DNA of 64,000 bases from Metarhizobium sp964253915 (lineage in GTDB: Bacteria > Pseudomonadota > Alphaproteobacteria > Rhizobiales > Rhizobiaceae): the NCBI RefSeq assembly GCF_964253915.1, contig NZ_CAXUSG020000003.1, forward strand, positions 124,001-188,000. The letters are read 5' to 3'. Of the stretch, positions 54,235 to 62,898 are shown piece by piece. The first letter of the stretch is position 1. Every line of letters begins with the position of its first letter. Position numbers and translations under genes: made by a program. Under the pieces are notes generated by a model. It was not told the origin of the DNA, made no database searches, and saw only the letters and a program-made list of their open reading frames with translations.

Positions 54235-54849
54235 ATGACTATGATCCGGGTCGGTATGTATTTCGCCATGCTGACGCTCGCCGCGACTGCGGCCGGCGCC
54301 AACGAGAGCAGCTACACCGACATGAACACCGATAAATGCAAGACGCTTTCACGCAACGAGGAAGAGAGCGGCAGCGTCTCGCTGAAATGCCGTGGCCTCG
54401 ATGGCTACCCGGTCTATTTCAAGGAAGGGGACGCGCGCCAATCGGTGTTTTTCGGCCCGGTCAGCCAGTCCTACATCGACGGCGCCTTCGAGAGCTTCGG
54501 CATGTTCAACTATGTCGGCAAGAAGGTCGAGTGGCGCGTCGATGACAGCGGCACGCCGGTTGCGGCCATTCTGCGCTATTTCATTTCCAATCTCGACCCG
54601 GAAACCGGCATGCCGACGAAAGAGCTTGAAGGCCAGGTCCTGGTCATCTCCCGTGTCGCGCAATCTGACGACGAATCCGGCTGTGTCGCAGCCTATGTCG
54701 ATGCACTCGCCAACGGCGATGCCAATGGCCTTGCCCGCCAGGTGGCCGACGATATGGCCGCGAACTTCACATGTGGCCAGGACGAGCCGAGCTTCCACGG
54801 TGAAAGAGGCGAACGCGCAAGCGAACCGTCGCGTTATCTTCCGGAATGA
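54235..54849 (+). CDS. Exported protein of unknown function
   Basis: A 204-aa protein with a signal peptide (cut near AGA-NE, residue 22). The mature part has four cysteines (KCKTL, LKCRGL, SGCVAA, FTCGQD), suggesting two disulfides, and a beta-rich, acidic composition. No domain is recognised. GGGGG lies before the ATG. The 214-nt upstream gap (54021-54234) holds no gene I can support. Confidence 0.72.
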   Translation: MTMIRVGMYFAMLTLAATAAGANESSYTDMNTDKCKTLSRNEEESGSVSLKCRGLDGYPVYFKEGDARQSVFFGPVSQSYIDGAFESFGMFNYVGKKVEWRVDDSGTPVAAILRYFISNLDPETGMPTKELEGQVLVISRVAQSDDESGCVAAYVDALANGDANGLARQVADDMAANFTCGQDEPSFHGERGERASEPSRYLPE

Positions 54850-54936
54850 GGGATGACCGATGCGAAAAGCCGGCCCCATGGGGCCGGCCAGCCTGCCGAT
54901 CCTGCCTATGAAGTCACAAGCGCCCAGCGCGAATGG

Positions 54937-55443
54937 TCAGTTCCAGGCGAAGCCGATCTTCTTCAGCGAGGTTTCGCCAAAGGCTTCCATGCCCTCGGCA
55001 ATATCCATGCCGCCGTTGGAGCGGAAAAACCGGTCGGCATGTTCGCTTTCTTCGAGGCACCAGACGACCGTGCCGTTGCAGCCGAGCGTCTTCAACAGCC
55101 GGCGTGCCTCGCCGAACAGCCTGTAACCGAGGCCAATCCCCTGGTATTCCGGGCGCATATAGATTTCGTAGATCTCACCTTCCTGCGGCAAGGAGCGGGC
55201 ACGGTTGAGACCGAGGGTCGCATAGCCCGCTATTGTTCCCGCGACATCGACGACCAGCAAGGTCGCCGGACCACGTGTCGCCTTGCGCCACCAGCTTTCG
55301 CCGCGACGTTCAAGCATGTCGTTCAGCGGGCGATGCGGAATGATGCCGCTATAGGTGTGCTGCCAGGCCTGGCGATGCGCATCGGCAATCGCCCGGGCAT
55401 CCTGCGGCTCAGCCGTCCGAATCTCTATCGACAACGTCTTCAT
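54937..55443 (-). CDS. GNAT family N-acetyltransferase
   Basis: A 168-aa GNAT acetyltransferase. The acetyl-CoA pyrophosphate loop is EYQGIGLGYRLF and EIYEIYMRPE is the preceding strand; WYAT-like AGYATLG is strand 4. The acceptor is unknown. The start MKTLSIEIRTAE is chosen over a 14-codon longer reading. A CtrA-type box lies about 100 nt upstream. Confidence 0.85.
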   Translation of the reverse strand: MKTLSIEIRTAEPQDARAIADAHRQAWQHTYSGIIPHRPLNDMLERRGESWWRKATRGPATLLVVDVAGTIAGYATLGLNRARSLPQEGEIYEIYMRPEYQGIGLGYRLFGEARRLLKTLGCNGTVVWCLEESEHADRFFRSNGGMDIAEGMEAFGETSLKKIGFAWN

Positions 55444-55538
55444 AACGCTACTTTGGTCCTGCCATAGCCAAACCGCCACCGGCAATCATTGCCGATGGAG
55501 CTCTTCCCACAGGCTTTTCCCGTGGACATATCTAAAAT

Positions 55539-55553
55539 TTAACGCGCTTTTAA
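55539..55553. promoter_or_regulatory. CtrA-type box TTAA-N7-TTAA upstream of GNAT gene
   Basis: TTAA (55539-55542) and TTAA (55550-55553) are separated by exactly 7 nt (CGCGCTT). It is 96 nt upstream of the GNAT start and just past the typA terminator, in the only regulatory gap of this region. Confidence 0.45.
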
Positions 55554-55590
55554 GGAATTCGACAAGGGGAGAATGATCATAGCGCACAAT

Positions 55591-55613
55591 AAAAACCCCG
55601 GCCGAAGCCGGGG
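55591..55613 (-). terminator. Terminator of typA
   Basis: On the minus strand CCCCGGC-TTCG-GCCGGGG is followed by TTTTTATTG, with a stable UUCG tetraloop, 24 nt past the typA stop. Confidence 0.95.
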
Positions 55614-55637
55614 TCCATCAATCGTCTGCAATCAATC

Positions 55638-57458
55638 TCAGGCGTAGCGCTGCTTTTCGAAGCGCTTGCGCTCATTCGGATCGAGGTAGAGCTTGCGCAG
55701 GCGGATCGACTTCGGCGTCACTTCCACCAGCTCGTCGTCCTGGATCCAGGAGAGCGCGCGCTCCAGTGTCATCTTGATCGGCGGCGTCAGGCGCACTGCT
55801 TCATCCTTGCCGGCGGCGCGGATGTTGGTGAGCTTCTTGCCCTTCAGCACGTTGACTTCGAGGTCGTTGTCGCGCGTGTGAATACCGACGATCATGCCGG
55901 CATAGACCTTCTCGCCGGCATCGATGACCATCGGGCCGCGGTCTTCCAGGTTGAACAGCGCGTAAGCAACGGCTTCGCCCGATTCGTTGGAGAGCAGCAC
56001 ACCGTTGACCCGGCCGCCGATCTCACCCTTGTAGGGCTGGTAGTCGTGGAACAGGCGGTTCATCACGGCGGTGCCGCGCGTGTCGGTCAAAAGTTCCGAC
56101 TGGTAACCGATGAGGCCGCGGGTCGGGGCAAAGAAGCGCAGGCGGACGCGATTGCCGCCGGACGGGCGCAGTTCGACCATCTCGGCCTTGCGTTCGGACA
56201 TCTTCTGCACGACGACGCCGGAATGCTCCTCGTCAACGTCGATGACGACTTCTTCGATCGGCTCCAGCGTCTCGCCGGTCGCCTCATCCTTGTGCATGAC
56301 GACGCGGGGACGCGACACGGCAAGTTCGAAGCCTTCGCGACGCATGGTCTCGATCAGCACTGCGAGCTGCAGTTCGCCGCGGCCGGAGACGAAGAACGAA
56401 TCCTTCTCGCCCGACTCCTCGATCTTCAGCGCGACGTTGCCTTCGGCTTCCTTGAACAGACGGTCGCGGATGACGCGGCTCGTCACCTTGTCGCCTTCGG
56501 TGCCGGCAAGCGGGCTGTCGTTGACGATGAAAGACATGGTAACGGTCGGCGGATCGATCGGCTGTGCCTTCAGCGCTTCGGAAATCGAGGGGTCGCAGAA
56601 CGTGTCTGCAACGGTGCCCTTGGTGAGGCCCGCGATAGCGACAATGTCACCGGCATGGGCTTCTTCGATCGCCGTGCGCTCGATGCCGCGGAAGGCAAGG
56701 ATCTTCGAGATGCGGCCGTTTTCGATCAGATGGCCGTCCTGGCCGATAACCTTGACGGTCTGGTTCGGCTTGATCGAGCCCGAATGGATGCGGCCGGTGA
56801 TGATTCGGCCGAGAAAGGGGCTGGCTTCCAGGATCGTGCCGATCATGCGGAACGGGCCTTCTGCAACCGTCGGCTCCGGTACGTGCTTCAGCACGAGGTC
56901 GAGCAGCGGCGCCATGCCCTGATCGGTCGGGCCTTCCGGATTGACGTTCATCCAACCGTTGCGGCCCGAACCGTAGAGGACCGGGAAATCGAGCTGTTCG
57001 TCGGTGGCGTCGAGATTGGCGAACAGGTCGAACACCTCGTTCAAAACTTCCTCGTGGCGGCCATCCGGACGGTCGATCTTGTTGATCGCGACAATCGGCT
57101 TCAAACCGACTTTCAGCGCCTTGCCGACAACAAATTTCGTCTGCGGCATGGGGCCTTCCGACGAGTCGACAAGAACGATCGCGCCGTCCACCATCGACAG
57201 GATGCGCTCAACCTCGCCGCCGAAATCGGCGTGACCGGGCGTATCGACGATGTTGATACGATGCCCCTTCCACTCGACCGAGGTCGCCTTGGCGAGGATG
57301 GTGATGCCGCGTTCCTTTTCGATATCGTTCGAGTCCATCACGCGTTCAGCGACGCGCTGGTTCTCACGGAAAGAGCCGGACTGCTTCAGGAGTTCGTCGA
57401 CGAGGGTCGTTTTCCCATGGTCAACGTGCGCGATGATCGCGATGTTGCGAAGTGCCAT
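55638..57458 (-). CDS. typA: Ribosome-associated GTPase TypA/BipA
   Basis: A 606-aa translational GTPase of the EF-G/LepA type. G1 is AHVDHGKT (9-16), G3 DTPGHADF, G4 NKIDRPD; the C-terminal domain ends KRFEKQRYA. It binds the ribosome under stress and low temperature and assists 50S assembly. The start MALRNIAII at 57458 is family-typical; a longer reading adds 38 unrelated residues. The leader holds a 7-bp hairpin. Confidence 0.96.
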   Translation of the reverse strand: MALRNIAIIAHVDHGKTTLVDELLKQSGSFRENQRVAERVMDSNDIEKERGITILAKATSVEWKGHRINIVDTPGHADFGGEVERILSMVDGAIVLVDSSEGPMPQTKFVVGKALKVGLKPIVAINKIDRPDGRHEEVLNEVFDLFANLDATDEQLDFPVLYGSGRNGWMNVNPEGPTDQGMAPLLDLVLKHVPEPTVAEGPFRMIGTILEASPFLGRIITGRIHSGSIKPNQTVKVIGQDGHLIENGRISKILAFRGIERTAIEEAHAGDIVAIAGLTKGTVADTFCDPSISEALKAQPIDPPTVTMSFIVNDSPLAGTEGDKVTSRVIRDRLFKEAEGNVALKIEESGEKDSFFVSGRGELQLAVLIETMRREGFELAVSRPRVVMHKDEATGETLEPIEEVVIDVDEEHSGVVVQKMSERKAEMVELRPSGGNRVRLRFFAPTRGLIGYQSELLTDTRGTAVMNRLFHDYQPYKGEIGGRVNGVLLSNESGEAVAYALFNLEDRGPMVIDAGEKVYAGMIVGIHTRDNDLEVNVLKGKKLTNIRAAGKDEAVRLTPPIKMTLERALSWIQDDELVEVTPKSIRLRKLYLDPNERKRFEKQRYA

Positions 57459-57498
57459 ATTGTTAATCTCTGAGGCTTGGGCGCGAAAAGGGAATGAA

Positions 57499-57518
57499 GC
57501 GCCAATTACATTTGGCGC
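57499..57518 (-). other. Leader hairpin of typA
   Basis: GCGCCAA-TTACAT-TTGGCGC is a perfect 7-bp stem about 40-60 nt upstream of the typA start. It may be a leader structure or an operator. Confidence 0.4.
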
Positions 57519-57580
57519 GCTCATAGCCTGTTTTTTGCGTTTGCGAAAGGGGGGGAAGGCACAGAGGAGCAAAGCAAGGG

Positions 57581-59158
57581 TTAACTCGTCACGGCCGGAT
57601 CGAGGTTTATTCTCCAGAGTTCGGTGTCGTTGCGGTCCATCAGACGCACGGTCAGTTGCTCCGTCTGGCCGTCGATATCGACGATGCCGAAAAATTGCAG
57701 ACCGGCCGAAGGCGGCAGGTTTTGCTCGATGCCACCGGGCGCCGCCTTGATGAAACGCACCTCCGGACCAAAGGTCATGTCCAGTTGCTGCGCCCCGTAG
57801 GTGCCCGAATGCAGGGGGCCGGACACGAACTCCCAGAACGGCAGGAATTCTTTGAAGGCGGCGCGCGCCGGATCGTAGTGATGGGCGGCGGTGTAGTGCA
57901 CGTCCGCCGTCAGCCAGATGATGTTGGCGATGCCGGCATCGCGGATGAAGCGCAGCAGATCAGCAAATTCCAGTTCGCGGCCGAGCGGCGCGCCGTTGTC
58001 GCCGTTGGCGACGGCTTCCGATCCCTGTTTCTTGCCGTAGTCGTCCCAGATGACCAAGCTGAGCGGCATGTCGCAGGAAATCACCTTCCAGGTGGCATCC
58101 GAGCGGGCGAGTTCCCGCTTCAGCCACGCCACCTGCTTTTCGCCGAGGATGCGCGACGTGTCCGACAGCACCGGATCGAGGCCGTGGGTATTCGGGCCGC
58201 GATAGGAGCGCAGGTCGACAAAAAACACATCCAGCAGCGGGCCATAAGAAACCTTGCGGAAGATGCGCCCCGGCTCTTCCGCAACATAGCGGATCGGCGT
58301 CATCTCGTGAAAGGCGCGGGACGAGCGGCCAGCCACCGCGCCGATCGTCAGTCCCGCATAACGCGCATCGTCGCGAAGGTCGGAAGACGGCGACCAGTTG
58401 TTCAGCACCTCGTGGTCGTCCCACTGATGAAAGACCGGGCAATGCGCATGCAGGTCGCGCACATGCTCGTCGAGCAGATTGTATTTCCACTGGCCACGGA
58501 ATTCGTCGAGCGTACGCGCCACTTCGCGTTTTTCATCGGTGACGATGCGGTTCTTCCAAACAGATCCATCGCGCAACCGGATTTCATCCGGCATCGGATT
58601 ATCGGCATAAATGGTGTCGCCGGAGTGGATCATGAAATCGGGGCGATGAGCGGCAATCGTGCTGTAGGTGCGCATGCCCTCGTCGTCGATGCCCCAGCCC
58701 TGCCCCGCCGTATCGCCCGACCAGACAAAACGCACATCGCGTCGCGTGGTCGGAGCGGTGCGGAACTGACCGCGCACCGCATTGGAAACGGCGTTGATTT
58801 CCTGCAGGTCGGCGGCGACGAAACGGTAGAAGATATCCTGGTCCGGCGGCAGGTCGGCCAAAAGCGTCTTCAAGGTGAAGTCCGTCTCCGGCCCGACATC
58901 GATCGGCGAAAGCCGCGTGGCATTGGAAAACCGCTCGGTCGTCGAATATTCGATGGTGATGCGCGACGGGCGGTCCACCCGCGTCCAGATCATGCCGGAT
59001 GTCGCATCGACATCGCCTGATTGGACGCCCGAGGTAAAGACGGGCCGGCTTGCGGTGCCACGCGCCACATAAGGCATCGCCAGGCTGGCGACCGCAAAAC
59101 CGCCGACCGCGCTCATGGAGGAGAGAAAACGGCGGCGGGTCAGGGAGATGGCTGACAT
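57581..59158 (-). CDS. phoD: PhoD family alkaline phosphatase, Tat-exported
   Basis: A 525-aa PhoD-type Ca/Fe phosphatase or phosphodiesterase. The N-terminus has a twin-arginine signal (TRRRFLSS, residues 7-14, then a hydrophobic segment), so it is exported folded. Metal motifs: FVWSGDTAGQGWG, MIHSGDTIYADN, HQWDDHEVLNNW, LTADVHYTAAH. It releases phosphate from esters in the periplasm. GGAGAG lies before the ATG but also inside a long leader stem. The expected regulator is PhoB, though I see no clear Pho box. Confidence 0.92.
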   Translation of the reverse strand: MSAISLTRRRFLSSMSAVGGFAVASLAMPYVARGTASRPVFTSGVQSGDVDATSGMIWTRVDRPSRITIEYSTTERFSNATRLSPIDVGPETDFTLKTLLADLPPDQDIFYRFVAADLQEINAVSNAVRGQFRTAPTTRRDVRFVWSGDTAGQGWGIDDEGMRTYSTIAAHRPDFMIHSGDTIYADNPMPDEIRLRDGSVWKNRIVTDEKREVARTLDEFRGQWKYNLLDEHVRDLHAHCPVFHQWDDHEVLNNWSPSSDLRDDARYAGLTIGAVAGRSSRAFHEMTPIRYVAEEPGRIFRKVSYGPLLDVFFVDLRSYRGPNTHGLDPVLSDTSRILGEKQVAWLKRELARSDATWKVISCDMPLSLVIWDDYGKKQGSEAVANGDNGAPLGRELEFADLLRFIRDAGIANIIWLTADVHYTAAHHYDPARAAFKEFLPFWEFVSGPLHSGTYGAQQLDMTFGPEVRFIKAAPGGIEQNLPPSAGLQFFGIVDIDGQTEQLTVRLMDRNDTELWRINLDPAVTS

Positions 59159-59164
59159 GATTCT

Positions 59165-59211
59165 GGCTCTCCGATGTCACACGGACGAATCATCCGTCCG
59201 TGCGGAGAGCC
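59165..59211 (-). promoter_or_regulatory. phoD leader stem that sequesters the Shine-Dalgarno
   Basis: On the minus strand: GGCTCTCCG, then CACGGACG, a 7-nt loop, CGTCCGTG, a 6-nt bulge (TGACAT), then CGGAGAGCC, AGAATC and the phoD ATG. The inner 8 bp and outer 9 bp are perfect. The outer 3' arm contains GGAGAG, the only ribosome-binding sequence for phoD, so the folded leader would block translation. It could be an RNA thermometer, a riboregulator or a target of a protein or small RNA. Confidence 0.65.
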
Positions 59212-59237
59212 TTGGCCGCCGCTTGTGTCAGCCACTT

Positions 59238-59255
59238 AACCGTCGGGTGACGGTT
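59238..59255 (+). terminator. AACCGTC/GACGGTT hairpin with T run
   Basis: AACCGTC-GGGT-GACGGTT-TTTATAAG looks like an intrinsic terminator on the plus strand, but no plus-strand gene precedes it. On the minus strand it lies 38-55 nt past the M3 peptidase stop, where it may serve without a T tract. Confidence 0.4.
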
Positions 59256-59292
59256 TTTATAAGCTTTCGCTACAATTTTGTTACGCGCCCCG

Positions 59293-61395
59293 TTACGCAT
59301 CGGCGCCGGAAAGCTCCTCGAAGGTTGCAAGCCCTTTCTTCTTCAGCATCACATCCGGGCTCGGCAGCTTGCCGCGGAAGGCTTTATAGGTCTCTTCCGG
59401 ATCGATCGAACCGCCGACCGAATAGATATTGTCCTTCAGACGCTGCGCCATGGCCGGATCGAAGGCGTCGCCGGTCTCTTCGAAGGCGGCAAACGCATCT
59501 GCATCCAGAACTTCCGACCACATGTAGGAATAATAGCCGGCCGAATACCCATCGCCGGCGAACACGTGCTGGAAGTGCGGCGTCGCGTGGCGCATGACGA
59601 TCGCATCGGGCATGCCGATCTCAGCCAGCACCTCTGCCTGCACCGCCATCGGATCGCCGCCGGCCGGACGGGTATGGAACGCCATGTCGACCAGCGCCGA
59701 AGAGGTAAACTCGACGGTGTTGAAGCCGGCATTGAATGTCCGCGCCGCCAGCACCTTGTCCAGCAAGGATTGCGGCATCGGTTCGCCGGTTTCGAAATGC
59801 ACCGCATATGTCTTGAGGATATCAGGCACCGTCAGCCAATGTTCGTAAAGCTGCGACGGCAACTCGACGAAATCGCGCGAGACGCCGGTGCCGGAAATGC
59901 TGGGATAGGTGACGTTGGATAGCATGCCATGCAATGCGTGGCCGAACTCGTGGAACAGCGTGCGGGCTTCATCCAGCGACAGCAGCGCCGGCTTGCCTTC
60001 CGCCGGCTTGGCGAAGTTGCAGACATTGTAAATGATCGGCAGTTCGCCGACAGCGCCGTTCTTGAGCGGCAGCTTGTGCTGCGACTGGAAGGAACTCATC
60101 CAGGCGCCCGACCGCTTCGAAGACCGTGCGAAATAATCGCCGAGGAACAAGGCGACCAGCCTGTCCGCGGAATCGCGGATCTCGAAGACACGGGCATCGG
60201 GATGATAGGCGGGAACACCCTTCTTCTCGACCGCGCGGATGCCGAACAGCCGCTGTGCCACGTCGAAGCAGGCCTCGATGATCTTTTCGAGCTGCAGATA
60301 GGGCTTCAGTTCCGCTTCCGAGAAATTGAACCGTTCGGCCCGCAGTTTTTCGGCATAATGGCGCCAGTCCCACGGCTTGACCTCGTGGTTCTTGCCTTCG
60401 CCGGCGATCACCGCCGCCAGTTCCGTTTCTTCCTCGCGCGCCCGCGCCACCGCCCGGACCCAGACCTTGCGCAGCAGGCCGTTGACCGCATCCGGGGTCT
60501 TGGCCATCGTGTTGTCGAGCTTCAGCGCGGCAAAATTTTCGTATCCCAGCAATTTTGCCTTTTCGGCCCGCAATGCCAGCGTCCTTTCGACAGTCGCGCG
60601 ATTGTCCGTATCGCCGCCGTTGGCGCCACGCGCCGTCCAGGCCCTGAATGCCTGCTCGCGCAAGTCGCGACGCTCCGAAAAGGTCAGGAACGGCTCGATG
60701 ATCGAGCGCGACAAGGTCACGGCATATTTGCCCGGTTCGCCGCGTTCGGCGGCGGCCGCTGCCATGGCATCACGCACGAATTCCGGCAGGCCTGCCAGTT
60801 CCGCTTCGCCGTTCAGCATCAGGAACCAGCCTTTTTCGTCACCCAGCACGTTCTGGCCGAACCTGGCGCCAAGACCGGCCAGTTCTTCGTTGATCGCCGC
60901 CAGTCGCTCCTGTTCGGCCTTGGGAAGCTTGGCACCGGACTTGACGAAGCCCTTCCAGTGACGCTCCAGCACCCGCTCCTCTTCCGGCGTCAGGCCAAGG
61001 TCGGATCGGCCTTCCCACAACGCATCGATGCGGGCAAACAATGCGGCATTCATGCCGATCTTCGAATAATGCCGCGACATTTTTGGCGCGATCTCACGCT
61101 CCAGCGCCTGGATCACCTCATTGGTGTGGGCGCCGGCGCGGTTCCAGAACAGCGACGAGACGCGGGAAAGATCGTCGCCGGCGATTTCGAGCGCAACGAT
61201 GGTATTGGCGAAACTCGCCGCTTCCGGATTGCCGGCGATCGCATCGATCTCAGCCTCGTGCCTGGCCAGCGCCGCATCGAACGCCGGCGCGAAATCAGTG
61301 TCGCTGACGGCATCGAATCGCGGCAAGCCATGCAGGCCGTTCCATTCGACAAGCGCGGGGTTGAGGGAAGCATTGAGATCGGCATGAGACGGCAT
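59293..61395 (-). CDS. M3 family oligopeptidase (thimet-type)
   Basis: A 700-aa zinc metallopeptidase of family M3 (oligopeptidase A / Dcp type). The zinc site is HEFGHALHG (His482, Glu483, His486), followed by SRDFVELPSQLYEHW, which supplies the third ligand. No signal peptide is seen, so it likely degrades cytoplasmic peptides. AAGGAATGACCG precedes the ATG. Oligopeptidase A and dipeptidyl carboxypeptidase cannot be separated with confidence here. Confidence 0.93.
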   Translation of the reverse strand: MPSHADLNASLNPALVEWNGLHGLPRFDAVSDTDFAPAFDAALARHEAEIDAIAGNPEAASFANTIVALEIAGDDLSRVSSLFWNRAGAHTNEVIQALEREIAPKMSRHYSKIGMNAALFARIDALWEGRSDLGLTPEEERVLERHWKGFVKSGAKLPKAEQERLAAINEELAGLGARFGQNVLGDEKGWFLMLNGEAELAGLPEFVRDAMAAAAAERGEPGKYAVTLSRSIIEPFLTFSERRDLREQAFRAWTARGANGGDTDNRATVERTLALRAEKAKLLGYENFAALKLDNTMAKTPDAVNGLLRKVWVRAVARAREEETELAAVIAGEGKNHEVKPWDWRHYAEKLRAERFNFSEAELKPYLQLEKIIEACFDVAQRLFGIRAVEKKGVPAYHPDARVFEIRDSADRLVALFLGDYFARSSKRSGAWMSSFQSQHKLPLKNGAVGELPIIYNVCNFAKPAEGKPALLSLDEARTLFHEFGHALHGMLSNVTYPSISGTGVSRDFVELPSQLYEHWLTVPDILKTYAVHFETGEPMPQSLLDKVLAARTFNAGFNTVEFTSSALVDMAFHTRPAGGDPMAVQAEVLAEIGMPDAIVMRHATPHFQHVFAGDGYSAGYYSYMWSEVLDADAFAAFEETGDAFDPAMAQRLKDNIYSVGGSIDPEETYKAFRGKLPSPDVMLKKKGLATFEELSGADA

Positions 61396-61524
61396 CGGTC
61401 ATTCCTTCGGCCTGCAAGATGATGCCGCCTATATAGGCGATGCGAAACCGATTTCCTACCGCCCGAAACAACACCGAGCCGCGCAGGATCCCAAAAATAG
61501 TAGACAAGAAATCATATACAAAAA

Positions 61525-61539
61525 TTAACGATTTGTTAA
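61525..61539. promoter_or_regulatory. CtrA-type box TTAA-N7-TTAA upstream of 61606
   Basis: TTAACGATTTGTTAACG contains TTAA-N7-TTAA with C after both half sites, in a directly repeated TTAACGATT. A TTGACG (-35-like) follows at 61543, and the start codon is 66 nt downstream, a good promoter distance. Confidence 0.6.
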
Positions 61540-61605
61540 CGATTGACGCTGCAGCGCAATAAACGGTAAATTTGCAGGCATATCCGGCGCGAAGGATTTT
61601 TTGCC

Positions 61606-62037
61606 ATGGAGATTTATTCCTTACGTTCTTACTACAATAGTACATTCCGAAACAGCACCAGTAAGAATACCAAAACGCCCGGCATTGAAATCGAAACTGC
61701 AAATCCCGTTTTCAACGCAGCGCAAACATCGGAGCAAAACGCGTCGAATCTCGATTTTTCGTCGATGACGCCGCGGGATCTGCGCGAGGTCGCGCGCGTT
61801 GGCCTGGAGGATGGCCTCATCGACCAGGAGACATTCGCTACGATTTCCGAAGGCCTGCCGATGCAGACCATCGACGTCAACGGACGGATCGTCGACCTCT
61901 CGGATGTCGGCGACAACACGCCGTTCAATTTTCGCGATTATTACGAAAGTCAGCTGGACATCGCCGTTTCCGTCGGCAGCGGCTCTTCCGTCGAGGTGTT
62001 GCGCTCGATCATGAGTTTTATCGGCGACGGTCGATAG
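61606..62037 (+). CDS. Protein of unknown function downstream of a CtrA-type box
   Basis: A 143-aa soluble protein without signal peptide or membrane segment. The N-terminal 45 residues are polar and Asn/Ser/Thr-rich, probably disordered; the middle (about 52-90) reads SMTPRDLREVARVGLEDGLIDQ and looks helical. Codon use is less G/C-rich at the start. AAGGA lies about 10 nt before the ATG. The upstream CtrA-type box suggests cell-cycle or flagellum-related expression. I do not recognise the family. Confidence 0.7.
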   Translation: MEIYSLRSYYNSTFRNSTSKNTKTPGIEIETANPVFNAAQTSEQNASNLDFSSMTPRDLREVARVGLEDGLIDQETFATISEGLPMQTIDVNGRIVDLSDVGDNTPFNFRDYYESQLDIAVSVGSGSSVEVLRSIMSFIGDGR

Positions 62038-62122
62038 AGCATTTCCGCCTTTCTCTGAAACGCGAAAACACCCTCTCTCCTGTTTTTTGCGCAACCGCTG
62101 CGCATTTTTGCTGGAACCGCTC
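62035..62122. repeat. Diverged RIME-like repeat copy
   Basis: TAGAGCATTTCC (62035-62046) is the reverse complement of the end of the repeat at 50260-50271, and the far end reads CTGGAACCGCTC. The two ends form an imperfect inverted repeat. The element begins within the stop codon of the gene at 61606 and fills the gap to the LysE gene. Confidence 0.55.
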
Positions 62123-62134
62123 CCGGTGGAGCGC

Positions 62135-62776
62135 TCAGGGTTTCCGCCATCCCAACAGGCCGGGCGCCGCATGCCAGAGAGCCTGCACGGCAAATCCCAT
62201 GAACAGCAGGCCCGACAGGCGGACGATCACCCGTTCATGCGCCCGGTAGAACTGGCGGACGATGCGTGCGCCGATGATGCCGATCAGGATGGCATCGGCA
62301 ACCAGAAAGCCGATGAGCGATACGCCGAGCAGCATTGGCAGCGTTTCCAGTTCCAGCGCATCGGCAGAACCGGCCAGCAACGCGGTAAAGGTCGCCAACG
62401 CGACAGGATAACCTTTCGGATTGGTAACCCCAAAAATGAGGCCGCGCCGCAGCGGGCGCTCCACCGCCATCAGGGCCTCTCCCGGCGCGCGCGGCTTGGC
62501 GGTCAAAGCCGACCAGCCGATCCAGGCGAGGTAAAGCCCGCAGAGGACGCCGAGAATATCGAATACCGTGGTGCCCACGGTGCGGGCGCCGACGATGGCG
62601 ACAAGCGCCAGCGACGACCACAAGAGGTCGCCGATGAGATGCCCCATCATGAACAACGCCCCCGCGCGGCGCCCCTGGCCGGCGCCGATGCCGAGCAGGG
62701 CAAGAAATGCCGGACCGGGGATCAGCACATAAAAGAGGGCTGCCAAAAAGGCGCCCGTTAATAAAGTCTGTGACAT
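62135..62776 (-). CDS. LysE/RhtB family exporter
   Basis: A 213-aa LysE-type exporter with about six helices and the signature YVLIPGPAFLALLGIG near the start, NPKGYPVAL mid-protein. AAGGGAA precedes the ATG. It is divergent from a MarR regulator over 122 nt, which probably controls it. Amino acid or related efflux substrate unknown. Confidence 0.87.
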   Translation of the reverse strand: MSQTLLTGAFLAALFYVLIPGPAFLALLGIGAGQGRRAGALFMMGHLIGDLLWSSLALVAIVGARTVGTTVFDILGVLCGLYLAWIGWSALTAKPRAPGEALMAVERPLRRGLIFGVTNPKGYPVALATFTALLAGSADALELETLPMLLGVSLIGFLVADAILIGIIGARIVRQFYRAHERVIVRLSGLLFMGFAVQALWHAAPGLLGWRKP

Positions 62777-62898
62777 GAAAATTTCCCTTGCTATGCGCAG
62801 AGTAAGGGGCTTGAAACTTTCGTCAAGTGCTCCACACTGCGGCACAACCATTCGACCAAAATCCGCAACCGGCCGCATGTCGCGGCGAAACGATATAG

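Noticed and set aside
55878..57473. A 531-codon plus-strand frame
   Set aside because: Antisense to typA, a conserved GTPase.
59929..61422. A 497-codon plus-strand frame
   Set aside because: Antisense to the M3 peptidase with its HEFGH zinc site.
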